DNA of 64,000 nt from Halopolyspora algeriensis (lineage in GTDB: Bacteria > Actinomycetota > Actinomycetes > Mycobacteriales > Pseudonocardiaceae), in contig NZ_QPJC01000002.1 in the NCBI RefSeq assembly GCF_003337235.1, positions 124,001 through 188,000 on the forward strand, in the 5' to 3' direction. The notes beneath the pieces were generated by a model. The model worked only from the letters and a program-made list of their open reading frames with translations. It did not search any database and was not told the origin of the DNA. Made by a program: the position numbers and the translations under genes. Shown one piece after another: positions 43,114 through 50,912 of this stretch. Each line of letters begins with the position of its first letter. Within the stretch, counting starts at the first letter, position 1.

Positions 43114-44343
43114 TCATGCCCGTGGGGCGTTCGGGTACCACGAGGTCACAACGGTGGCGAGATGCTGCAGGTTCTGCGTGCGCATGACGGGTGCCGAAGC
43201 AGCCTGCTCGAAATCACGACCTGCCTCGGTGCGGCGCCAGATCCCGTCATCCGGAACCGGTGCGGCCATGTGCGGTGCGAGCGTGGTGAAGAACGCGGCG
43301 ATGTCGTTTTCCGCCACATCCTTCTCGCGGAGTGCCCGGTAAGTACCCGCGAGTACCCGCAGCATGCCGACGGAGCCCAGCAGCGATCGGCTTCGCAGGT
43401 CCGTCGGGGTGAGTGTGCCATCCGCGACATCGGCGAGATCCGGAAACGCCGTGGTGATGCTGTCGAGGAAGCCGTGCACCTCTTCCACCACTGCTTCGTC
43501 GGACAGTTCCGATTCCCGGCGTTTGCTGACCCGGCCACCCACTCCGACAGCGACCGCCTTTGTCAGGTCGGCGACGTGTTTGGCTCCGAGCAGGTTGACG
43601 CTGTTACGGGTCATGCGGTCCTGTTCGAGGTCGACTCGGCCTTTCAGCAAGGCGTGGTCGATGACCCGGTCCAGAGTGCGATTGACGATTTTCGACCCGT
43701 CGAAACGAGCACGCAGTGCTGTGGAGATGCCCTTGGCGTTGTCGGCGACATCGACGAACATCTGCCGTGCCTGCACGGAGTCGGGTTCGACATAGATGTC
43801 CAGGCCGATTGCTTCCTGCTGCAATCTGTCCAGGGATGCGCGCAGCCGTTCGAGTTTGGTGCGCAGTGTGGCGATCCGGTTCTCGGAGCGTGTGCGCGTC
43901 AGGTCCCGCTCGACCTTGTTGATCTCTTCCGACAGGCGCTGCGTTTCCAGGCGGGTGCCGAGGATCCGGTGCTGACCGTCGATGGTGCTGAGCGCACCGA
44001 CTGATCCGGTGGCCCAGGGGATGTTCAAATAGCCAACCCGGTGATCACCGTCGTCCAGTGGTTGAAACGTGCATCCGCCGTTGTCCCGGGCGAGCAGCGT
44101 GGGGGCGACCCAGTTCTGATGTGTGGTCATGTAGTCGCCGAAGGACTTGGCGTGGCGGGTGTTGACCTTGCGGTTGTCCGGGTCGGTCTGGTTCGGATTC
44201 GGTACGGGCAGGATCTTGTCCAGGTCCAGCAGTGGCACGCGTGTGCTGTAAACGACCCGACCGCCTTGGACGCTGCGCATGGCGAGGTAGGTGTCCGAGC
44301 GGCGGCCGGCGGTGATTCGGTCGGCGTCGATGCTGAGTGACAT
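43114..44343 (-). CDS. orphan DGQHR-domain (DndB-like) protein
   Basis: 409 residues. The ParB-like core carries LSTIDGQHRILGTRL (119-133), the signature of DndB, which represses or modulates DNA phosphorothioation genes. A charged coiled coil follows (about 133-180, EEINKVERDLTRTRSENRIA), which is longer than I expect in DndB. No dndA, dndC, dndD or dndE is nearby, so it is an orphan or part of another defence type. It probably forms an operon-like row with leftward genes up to 46853, although gaps are not short. Confidence 0.8.
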   Translation of the reverse strand: MSLSIDADRITAGRRSDTYLAMRSVQGGRVVYSTRVPLLDLDKILPVPNPNQTDPDNRKVNTRHAKSFGDYMTTHQNWVAPTLLARDNGGCTFQPLDDGDHRVGYLNIPWATGSVGALSTIDGQHRILGTRLETQRLSEEINKVERDLTRTRSENRIATLRTKLERLRASLDRLQQEAIGLDIYVEPDSVQARQMFVDVADNAKGISTALRARFDGSKIVNRTLDRVIDHALLKGRVDLEQDRMTRNSVNLLGAKHVADLTKAVAVGVGGRVSKRRESELSDEAVVEEVHGFLDSITTAFPDLADVADGTLTPTDLRSRSLLGSVGMLRVLAGTYRALREKDVAENDIAAFFTTLAPHMAAPVPDDGIWRRTEAGRDFEQAASAPVMRTQNLQHLATVVTSWYPNAPRA

Positions 44344-44415
44344 GGGGACTCCTGAATCGTGATGAACGCTGTCGTGAAGGGGCGCTCCGGCGGGAAGAGC
44401 AGGCGATCGCCCTGC

Positions 44416-44679
44416 TCACCGGCCGGGTCGGCGGCACTGCTCGCCGGAGTCGTCGGAGGTGTGGGGGGAGTAGGTGGCGTTGCGGCGGTTGAAGCGGGCG
44501 TCGTTGCCGCAGTAGGGGCAGACGCGCCACTCGGTTTTCGAGTGTCCGGTGCCGGATCCGGCGCCGTCGCGCGACTCCGCTCGGTTTCCCGGCTTTTTCG
44601 CATGCTCGTTGTCCGGCAGTGCGATCACGCGAAGCGAGTTCGCCACGTACCTGCGGACGAACCATCTGCGTTGACCCAT
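44416..44679 (-). CDS. small protein with one CxxC motif
   Basis: 87 residues. The N-terminus is basic (GQRRWFVRRYVANSLRVI) and a single CPYCGND motif lies near residue 54. GGAGGGAAGGA precedes the ATG directly. It precedes the DGQHR gene by 72 bp in the same direction. It may bind nucleic acid; no family is recognised. Confidence 0.55.
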   Translation of the reverse strand: MGQRRWFVRRYVANSLRVIALPDNEHAKKPGNRAESRDGAGSGTGHSKTEWRVCPYCGNDARFNRRNATYSPHTSDDSGEQCRRPGR

Positions 44680-44894
44680 TCCTTCCCTCCGGGAGCTGTG
44701 TGCCGTCGGTGTCGTCGAATGAGGACGGTGTTTCTTTCGGAAACGGCCGGGATCGTGCAGTGTGCTGCGGTGAAGCGGAGCCGCCTTCGGGAGGAGATTC
44801 GCGCCGGGACGGCACGGGGCAGGCTCGAGGTGGAGAAAGCGAGACATGGCCGGTGGGATCGCGGGCCCCGGCGCCGGAGCCCGCGGGGATCACC

Positions 44895-45398
44895 TCACAC
44901 GAACAAGGGCACCTGCTGGCCCTCGCCGACACCGTAGGAGTCGGCGATCTTGTTGAGTTCCGCCTGGTAGTACAGAACGCCCAGGCCGAATACGAGCATC
45001 AGCACCGTGCCGGCACCGGGTGAGCAGGTGGCCTGCAGTCCGGCGGCGCGTTGGGCGTTGCGGATCCGGTCTCCGCAGTTGTAGTAGCTCACCAGGGGCG
45101 CGATGATCGTCCAACTGAGCAGGAGCAGCACCAGCACCGGCCCGGCCGTGGGAACCGCCCGGCGGCGGTCGAACTCGGCCATCTCCTTGTGGATCTTGTA
45201 GTACCACACCAGGACGTAGATGCCGAGTGTGAGGCACGGCCACAGCAGCCACGCGGCCACGGGATGCCGGTTTTTCATGGCGAGGCCGAACGCGGCGGGC
45301 TCGCCGGGCACGGCCGGAGGCTGCGCGCCGGGGTGCGGCGGCTGGTGCGGCATGGCGGGCACGTTCGGCGTCTGGCTGTATGGGTTCGGCTCGGTCAT
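44895..45398 (-). CDS. DUF4234 membrane protein
   Basis: 167 residues. A Pro-rich cytosolic N-terminus (about 40 residues) is followed by three to four membrane segments. TLGIYVLVWYYKIHKEMAEF (about 57-76) and NKIADSYG are typical of DUF4234. AAAGGAACG precedes the ATG. Function unknown. Confidence 0.85.
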   Translation of the reverse strand: MTEPNPYSQTPNVPAMPHQPPHPGAQPPAVPGEPAAFGLAMKNRHPVAAWLLWPCLTLGIYVLVWYYKIHKEMAEFDRRRAVPTAGPVLVLLLLSWTIIAPLVSYYNCGDRIRNAQRAAGLQATCSPGAGTVLMLVFGLGVLYYQAELNKIADSYGVGEGQQVPLFV

Positions 45399-45423
45399 TG
45401 CTTCGTTCCTTTCGTGAGTGGTG

Positions 45424-46083
45424 TCAGGCGGCGGTCGCGGCGGTGCGGGCGAGGTTCTCGGTGTGCGTGGTGTCGCCGAGGGAGCCGCGAGGGCGGATGT
45501 TGAGCAGCTCGGCGAGTGCCGCGGTGGCCTCGGCGCGCAACGCGGCGGTGGCTTCGGCCAGCTCGGGGTAGGTGGCCGCCACGTGCTCGGGCAGGGCCGC
45601 GTTGTCGTCCGGGAGCTGCGCCCACCGGGTGTGTGCCGCCTGCGCGCGGGCCAGTGTGGACAGTGTGAGGGTGTCGGGCGTGGTCAAGGCGGGGACCCGG
45701 GCGACGAGTTCGCGGACGATGCGGGCGTGCTGGCCGACCGCGTTGCGGGCCTGCCGGACGGTGGTCAGCCTGGCCTGGTCGTCGGCGAGCTGGTCGAGCA
45801 CGCGCCGGCCCCATTCCTCGTCGAGAGTTCCCTCGCCGCAGACCGGACACGAGGTTTCCCCGTGCCGGTGGTGGAACTCCAGGGCCTGCCGGAGCAGATC
45901 GGTGCGGCGGTCCTCACCGAGGAGGGAGTCGTCCAGCAGACGGGCCGACTCGGCGATGGCCGAGCGGAGGTTGCCGACGGCGTTGTCGACGTCCTGCTGG
46001 GACGGGATCCACGTGTGGGCCAGTTTCCGGAGCCGGACGAAGTCGCCGCCGTGTTCGTCGGTGCCGTGGGGTGATTCGACCAT
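45424..46083 (-). CDS. zinc-hook-type coiled-coil protein, probable fragment of an ATPase
   Basis: 219 residues, mostly helical with heptad-like Leu/Ala spacing. A lone SCPVCGEGTLDEEW (about 78-91) resembles the zinc-binding stretch in the coiled coil of SMC/RloC-like AAA ATPases. Walker A and B motifs are absent, so it looks like the middle of a larger ATPase, either a remnant or a domesticated piece. It ends 25 bp before the DUF4234 gene. Confidence 0.6.
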   Translation of the reverse strand: MVESPHGTDEHGGDFVRLRKLAHTWIPSQQDVDNAVGNLRSAIAESARLLDDSLLGEDRRTDLLRQALEFHHRHGETSCPVCGEGTLDEEWGRRVLDQLADDQARLTTVRQARNAVGQHARIVRELVARVPALTTPDTLTLSTLARAQAAHTRWAQLPDDNAALPEHVAATYPELAEATAALRAEATAALAELLNIRPRGSLGDTTHTENLARTAATAA

Positions 46084-46145
46084 CGGGTTTCCCGCCTTTC
46101 GGCGTTGAGGAGCTCGCGCACCGCCGCGCGAGCGTGGGGGGGCAG

Positions 46146-46183
46146 GGGTCCTGTCGGGCAGGAGGGGGAGCGCGGCAGGACCC
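46146..46183 (-). terminator. weak hairpin after the DUF4352 gene
   Basis: GGGTCCTG and CAGGACCC form a perfect 8-bp stem with a 22-base G-rich loop, 53 bp beyond the stop of the leftward DUF4352 gene. Confidence 0.4.
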
Positions 46184-46235
46184 TCGATGGGTCAGCGGGG
46201 CAGGGCGGCAGGACCCGCCCGGCCGCCGGAATCCG

Positions 46236-46853
46236 TCAGAACTGGCCGGAGAAGTACACGGTCTCGGCGGCGAAGGGGTTCGGCTGCACCGAGATCTGCA
46301 GCTTTCCGGCCTCCTCGCCGATCTCGTAGACCGAGGTGAACGTGGTCGAGCCTCCCGGCGGGAGTTCGACGTCGGGCAGGGTGTCGCCGGCCGCGTAGTT
46401 CTGCTGGGCCACTTGCCCGTTGTGCTGGGCGGTGAGCTTGGTGGACATGGCGTTGTACTCGTCGTCGCCCTTGTTGGCGATGGTCACGTCGAGAGCGACG
46501 AAGCGCTTGCCCTCCGGGGCCTGCAGGAACTGGTTGGACGGGGTGTACTCCTCCGGCGCGGAGACCGTGATGGCCTCGCCGCCGCTCCAGGTGTGGGTCT
46601 CGCCGAACTCGAGGCGGGTCACGCCGCCTGCGTTGCTCTGCTCCGCTTCCGGTGACTTCTGCTTGCCTGCGGACTTCGCCTCGGTGCCCGACTCCGCCGA
46701 GGGAGTGGTGGTTTCCTGCCCGTTGGCCGCGGCGAACAGGAAGACGATCAGCACGAAGCCGCCGACGATCCACGGCCACTTCTTGCGCTTCTTCGGCTGC
46801 GGCGGCTGGGGCTGCTGCGGGTACATGGCGGCAGGCTGCTGCGGATATGACAT
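46236..46853 (-). CDS. DUF4352-type membrane-anchored protein
   Basis: 205 residues. The cytosolic start is rich in Pro and Gln; a basic patch (KKRKK) and a single helix (WIVGGFVLIVFLFAAA, about 28-43) follow. An extracellular beta-sandwich of the DUF4352 type (SNQFLQAPEGKRFVALDVTI) makes up the rest. AAGGAAGA precedes the ATG. It faces the methyltransferase-like gene over a gap with two GTTG-A/T-CAAC palindromes. Confidence 0.85.
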   Translation of the reverse strand: MSYPQQPAAMYPQQPQPPQPKKRKKWPWIVGGFVLIVFLFAAANGQETTTPSAESGTEAKSAGKQKSPEAEQSNAGGVTRLEFGETHTWSGGEAITVSAPEEYTPSNQFLQAPEGKRFVALDVTIANKGDDEYNAMSTKLTAQHNGQVAQQNYAAGDTLPDVELPPGGSTTFTSVYEIGEEAGKLQISVQPNPFAAETVYFSGQF

Positions 46854-46972
46854 GGCTCTTCCTTGGTCGTGCTGGGGAACGGAGTGCTGTGTGGCTTCCG
46901 CGGTGGTCCCTGCTGGGCGGGGCTGCGGCTGACGGAGCGATGTCCGGTGGGTCGCACCGGCGCTGCTCTCTC

Positions 46973-47015
46973 GTTGACAACAAGAGATAACCATAGCCAT
47001 GTGAACGTTGTCAAC
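46973..47015. promoter_or_regulatory. two GTTG-W-CAAC palindromes between divergent genes
   Basis: GTTGACAAC (46973-46981) and GTTGTCAAC (47007-47015) are each palindromic about a central A/T base. Their centres are 34 bp apart. The second overlaps a possible -35 (TTGTCA) that leads to TACTGT just ahead of the GTG at 47046, implying a leaderless or near-leaderless transcript. Confidence 0.6.
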
Positions 47016-47045
47016 ACACATCTTTGGTGTGCTACTGTTTTCGGT

Positions 47046-49136
47046 GTGACCGAGCACGAGGGGGCGCCGGCGGGTTCCGGCGCCACGATCAACGCGGTGG
47101 ACATCGCCCGCCTGGCGGGCGTGGGCCGGGCAGCGGTGAGCAACTGGCGCAAGCGTTACGCGGACTTCCCCGAACCCGTCGCGGGCACGACGAGCAGTCC
47201 GCTGTTCGACGCCGAACAAGCTCGTGCGTGGCTCCGGGAGCAGGGCAAGCTCCGAGAGCTACCGCTGCGCGAGGAGTTGTGGCGCGCGCTGGATGTGCTG
47301 CGCGGCAGCACGCCCCCCGGAGCGGCGTTGGCACTGTTCGCGGTGGGCCTGTGCTACCTGCGTAGCCGGGGCGGCAAGCTGACCGAGGAGCTCGGCGACG
47401 AGGTGCTCGCCGATGACGCCTCGCTGGTCGAGGCGGTTCGGGAACGCATTGCCACGATGCGGCCCGAGCAAGTGCCCATCGAGCTGCCCACACCGGATCG
47501 GACGTGGGCGACGTTGCTGCGGCTGCTCGACCGGGTGGCCGACGAGCCGGATGTCTTCGACGAGCTGGTTCCGTCCGCCGTGGAGGGGTCGGCTCGGCAT
47601 GGCGGTTCGTGGAGGATTCCTCCGGAGTTGGCGGAGCTGATGTATCGCCTCGCGGGGGGCACCACGGTCCTCGATCCCCACTGCCATGCCGGCGAGCTGC
47701 TGCGGCCCGCGCTGCGAAACGGCTCGGAAGGGGCGCTTGTTGCCGGTCAGTACCCGGACCGGCAGGCCGTGCAACTGGTGAGGGCGGCGCTGTGGCTGCA
47801 CTCCGAGGACGTGCCCCGGATCGAGGTGGGCGACGCCCTGCGTGCCGATGCTTTCCCGGGCGAGACCTTCGGCTCGGTGCTGTGCGTCCCGCCGTGGGGT
47901 GGCAAGGACTGGGGTTTCGAGGAGCTGCAGTTCGACCCGCGTTGGGAGTACGGCCTGCCGCCTCGCTCGGCCCCGGAGCTGGCGTGGGTGCAGCACGCGC
48001 TGTCGCATCTCGAACGGGAGGGGGTCGCCGTGCTCGCCCTGCCCGTCGCGGTGGGGACGCAGGCGCGGGGCAGGCGCATCCGCGCGGAACTGGTGCGGCG
48101 CGGTGTGCTGCGCGCGGTGATCGCGCTGCCCGCCGGGGCGTTCACCACCTCGTCGGCGTTGACCGTGCTGTGGGTGCTGCGTTCTTCCGCGGCGACACAG
48201 CCCGGGGGGATCCTCATGGCCGACGGTTCACGGGCGCGGGCTGCGCGCGGCCCGGACTGGCGGGCCGTGTCGGACCTGGTGCTGCCCGCGTGGCGCGAGT
48301 TCGATTCCACGGGCGAGTGCGCGGAGCAGCCGGGGGAGTTGCGGGTGGTGCCCGCGATCGATCTGCTCGACGACGAGGTGAACCTGACCCCGGCCCGGCA
48401 CCTGGCTTCGGCGCCCGAGACCGATGTGGACGGTATCCGCACGACCCGGGATCGGCTGCTCGACGTGCTCGGGCAGGTGCCGCAGCACGTTCCGGAGGTG
48501 ACTGCGCGGACCGAACCGCCCGCGCCGTCCACCACGGTCAACGAGCTGGCCCGCATCGGTGCTCTCACGCTGCTGCAGCAGAGCGGCTCCGGTTCCCGCG
48601 AGGAGCAGGAAGGATTGTTCACGGCCCTGACCTCGCGCGACGTGATCCAGGGTGGTGCCCCGTCGGGGTCCTGGGGTGGGTCGGGAACCCGCGAGCCCGT
48701 CTGGCTGCAGCCCGGCGATGTGGTGCTGCCGATGCTGGGCGGGCAGTTGACCAGCCGCGTGATCGGTGACGAGCAGGCCGTGCTCGGTACGCACCTGTGG
48801 TTGCTGCGCCCCAACCCGGAGCAACTCGACCCGTGGTTTCTGGCCGGTTTCCTGCGCAACTCTGCCAACGCCACCCTGAGCAGCGGGTCGTCGATGTCGC
48901 GTCTGGACGTGCGGCGAGTGGAGCTGCCGCGCCTCCCGCTGGCCGAGCAACGCGCCTACGCGGCCGCGTTCCAGCAGCTGTTCCGGCTCGAACACGGCTT
49001 GAGTCAGGCTGCGCAGCACGGCAGCGAGCTGATCACCGCGATGATCGACGGACTGACCGGCAACGGGCTGCAGCCACCCGAGGAGGCGGGACAGGACGGC
49101 GACGCCTTCGGCGCTTCCGGCAGCGCGCGCGAGTGA
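47046..49136 (+). CDS. HTH - N6-adenine methyltransferase-like - HsdS-like TRD fusion
   Basis: 696 residues. An N-terminal MerR/AlpA-like helix-turn-helix (about 14-67, DIARLAGVGRAAVSNWRKRY) precedes a type I HsdM-like methyltransferase. The SAM motif reads VLDPHCHAGELL (208-219), with His where Gly is expected. The catalytic Asn/Asp-Pro-Pro-Tyr/Phe reads Val-Pro-Pro-Trp (281-284). The C-terminal part (VWLQPGDVVLPMLGGQLTSR, then SMSRLDVRRVELPRLPLAEQ) is like an HsdS target-recognition unit. Activity is doubtful; the architecture suits a DNA-binding regulator. The GTG start is nearly leaderless. Confidence 0.88.
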   Translation: MTEHEGAPAGSGATINAVDIARLAGVGRAAVSNWRKRYADFPEPVAGTTSSPLFDAEQARAWLREQGKLRELPLREELWRALDVLRGSTPPGAALALFAVGLCYLRSRGGKLTEELGDEVLADDASLVEAVRERIATMRPEQVPIELPTPDRTWATLLRLLDRVADEPDVFDELVPSAVEGSARHGGSWRIPPELAELMYRLAGGTTVLDPHCHAGELLRPALRNGSEGALVAGQYPDRQAVQLVRAALWLHSEDVPRIEVGDALRADAFPGETFGSVLCVPPWGGKDWGFEELQFDPRWEYGLPPRSAPELAWVQHALSHLEREGVAVLALPVAVGTQARGRRIRAELVRRGVLRAVIALPAGAFTTSSALTVLWVLRSSAATQPGGILMADGSRARAARGPDWRAVSDLVLPAWREFDSTGECAEQPGELRVVPAIDLLDDEVNLTPARHLASAPETDVDGIRTTRDRLLDVLGQVPQHVPEVTARTEPPAPSTTVNELARIGALTLLQQSGSGSREEQEGLFTALTSRDVIQGGAPSGSWGGSGTREPVWLQPGDVVLPMLGGQLTSRVIGDEQAVLGTHLWLLRPNPEQLDPWFLAGFLRNSANATLSSGSSMSRLDVRRVELPRLPLAEQRAYAAAFQQLFRLEHGLSQAAQHGSELITAMIDGLTGNGLQPPEEAGQDGDAFGASGSARE

Positions 49137-49261
49137 CCGGCCCCAGCTCGCTTCGAGTCTCGCTGGAGCCCTTGGTTGTTCAGGCGGGACCAGCAACGAT
49201 GCTCGCTGTCGTTCAATTCCTCACGGTTCTTCTCCAGACCCGGATCCTGTACCGCTGCTAC

Positions 49262-49477
49262 TCAGGCCCCTGGGCACGGTGCGCCGTGGGTGCCGGACCA
49301 TGAGTCGCTGAGTGAGCTGGGGAGGCGATCGCGGCGTGCCAGGCGGGGGTATTCGGCGAAATTTTCGATCGCGTCTTCGATCGCGTCTTCGATCGCGGCG
49401 GCGTCGCCGGGCTGTTTGCGGGCGAGCTCGTCGAGTTCTTTTTCGGCGCGGGGTACGAGGTTGATCTCGTAGCGCAC
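49262..49477 (-). CDS. RelE/ParE-type toxin, shortened
   Basis: 71 residues. The N-terminal half (MRYEINLVPRAEKELDELAR) matches RelE/ParE toxins, but the C-terminal strands with the catalytic basic residues are missing and replaced by a short unrelated tail. A 12-bp tandem repeat (GATCGCGTCTTC, 49372-49395) duplicates IEDA within the helix. The GTG abuts the antitoxin stop. It is probably inactive. Confidence 0.65.
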   Translation of the reverse strand: MRYEINLVPRAEKELDELARKQPGDAAAIEDAIEDAIENFAEYPRLARRDRLPSSLSDSWSGTHGAPCPGA

Positions 49478-49732
49478 TCAGGTGTTCCGGCGCTGGGTGC
49501 GACGCACGAACGGGACCGGCTGTTCTTCGCCGGAATCGATCGCGGCGAGGCGGTCGCGGGCTGTTTCCAGGTCGTCGAGGTCTTCGAGGAGTTCGGCGGC
49601 TTGGGCGGAGACGACGGCGGCGGCGCGGCGGCCGTGTTTGGTCAGGTAGGTGATCTCACCGGTGTATTCGGCGCGGTCGGTGACTGGACCGATGTCGGTG
49701 CGTGCGGAGGAGACGGGCATCTCAGCGGACAT
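49478..49732 (-). CDS. Phd/YefM-type antitoxin
   Basis: 84 residues: EYTGEITYLTKHGRRAAAVVS is the DNA-binding Phd fold, and the C-terminal helix (LEDLDDLETARDRLAAIDSG) would wrap the toxin. The ATG at 49732 opens a frame ending right at the toxin start. It probably represses its own promoter, although the upstream sequence shows only weak signals. Confidence 0.8.
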   Translation of the reverse strand: MSAEMPVSSARTDIGPVTDRAEYTGEITYLTKHGRRAAAVVSAQAAELLEDLDDLETARDRLAAIDSGEEQPVPFVRRTQRRNT

Positions 49733-49849
49733 GTTTTTAATGTGCATTATGTATATATGGGTGTGCCAGGCTTGCCCGGCTCTGCTTGCCGTGGCGTCGA
49801 GCGCGGGTACGGCGGGCCGCGGGGACTCGCGCGCGTGGACGTGAACACC

Positions 49850-50193
49850 TGGGGTCGCCGTGTTTGTCGTGGTAGCCGAACATGCTGGCGACCACCGGTG
49901 CCGGGGCTTGCAGGACGAGGTGGCGTAGGCCGCACCTCCGCGCTGCGCTACCTCGTCGGCGCCGGCGGCCTCGGCGCGCTTGGCTTCCCTGACCAGTATT
50001 GCCCGGGCCTCATCCCAGCGTGATGCGGCCTGCAGCGCTTCAACCTGGGCGAAATCGACTGGCAACAGCACGCACTTTGCCGAGTGCAGCCCTCCGAGCC
50101 GATCACGGACCAGCTCGTTGGCCAACCGGTAGTACTGCGCGCTGGACTCCAGCTTATCCCTCCCAGCAATCCAATGGTCAACACAGGAGTCAT
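49850..50193 (-). pseudogene. decayed aspartate/glutamate-racemase gene, joined to a second remnant
   Basis: From the ATG at 50193 the frame reads MTPVLTIGLLGGISW, the racemase start. A missing base then shifts the frame; the sequence continues in another frame as ANELVRDRLGGLHSAKCVLL and DEARAILVREAKRAEAAGAD. Homology stops near 49955, before the catalytic cysteines. A third frame at about 49860-49935 reads HLVLQAPAPVVASMFGYHDK, which recalls the C-terminus of an actinomycete recombinase. Both pieces are non-functional. Confidence 0.7.
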
Positions 50194-50240
50194 GCTGTCA
50201 TAACGTTCCGAAATTCCGGATAGCTCGTAAGCCCCGCGAC

Positions 50241-50912
50241 TCAACGGCCGAGGAGTGCCTGCATTGTTCGAGTGCCGACCGGCAGGCCGTGGCGGTCGTA
50301 GTAGGCGAACATCGCGTCCAGCCACGCTCCTTGCCCCGACGGGCCAGGCACCCGCGTCGCCGTCACTCCTGCTTCGGCGGCGAGTTCGGCGACGGTGGCG
50401 CTGCGGGACGCCAGTTCGTAGGTCGCGCCCGTGTGACCGGGCTCGGTCAGCACCGTCGCGGCCACCTCGGCGACATCGTCGAGATCGGCGAATCCGAACA
50501 CGGCATGCACGTCGTAGGGTACCCGCACGGGGCGAGTCAGATCCAGATTCTGCACATAGGCCCCGGGCTGCAGGATCGTCCACGCGAGACCGCAGCGGCG
50601 GAGCAGGTCCTCGGCGCGTGCCTTGCCGAGATGGTGGGGCATGTCGGGGGTGTATGGCGCGGCCACCGAGTGGTAGACGACCTGCTCGATGCCGCAGGCC
50701 CGCAGGTCGTCGAGGACGTCGGCGACGTAGCCGGGCTCGTCGGCGTGCATGTTCGGTGCGATCAGGTATGCCGCACTGCATCCGTGGAACGCGAACGAGC
50801 CGCACGCCCGCTCGGCCCGGCCGAGCGGAACGGCCTCGACTCTCCGCTTCCGGAGCGCCGAAGCCACCGCCCGGCCGGTTTGGCCGTGTCCGCCGGGAAT
50901 CGCGACACGCAT
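50241..50912 (-). CDS. NmrA-like NAD(P)-binding protein
   Basis: 223 residues. The nucleotide-binding loop is GGHGQTGRAVASALRKR, and later VVYHSVAAPYTPDMPHHLGK and WTILQPGAYVQNLDL match the atypical SDR/NmrA fold (no Tyr-x3-Lys). The ATG overlaps the stop of the hydantoinase-B-like gene, so it is the last gene of that operon. Role unknown; perhaps a redox sensor or quinone reductase. Confidence 0.85.
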   Translation of the reverse strand: MRVAIPGGHGQTGRAVASALRKRRVEAVPLGRAERACGSFAFHGCSAAYLIAPNMHADEPGYVADVLDDLRACGIEQVVYHSVAAPYTPDMPHHLGKARAEDLLRRCGLAWTILQPGAYVQNLDLTRPVRVPYDVHAVFGFADLDDVAEVAATVLTEPGHTGATYELASRSATVAELAAEAGVTATRVPGPSGQGAWLDAMFAYYDRHGLPVGTRTMQALLGR

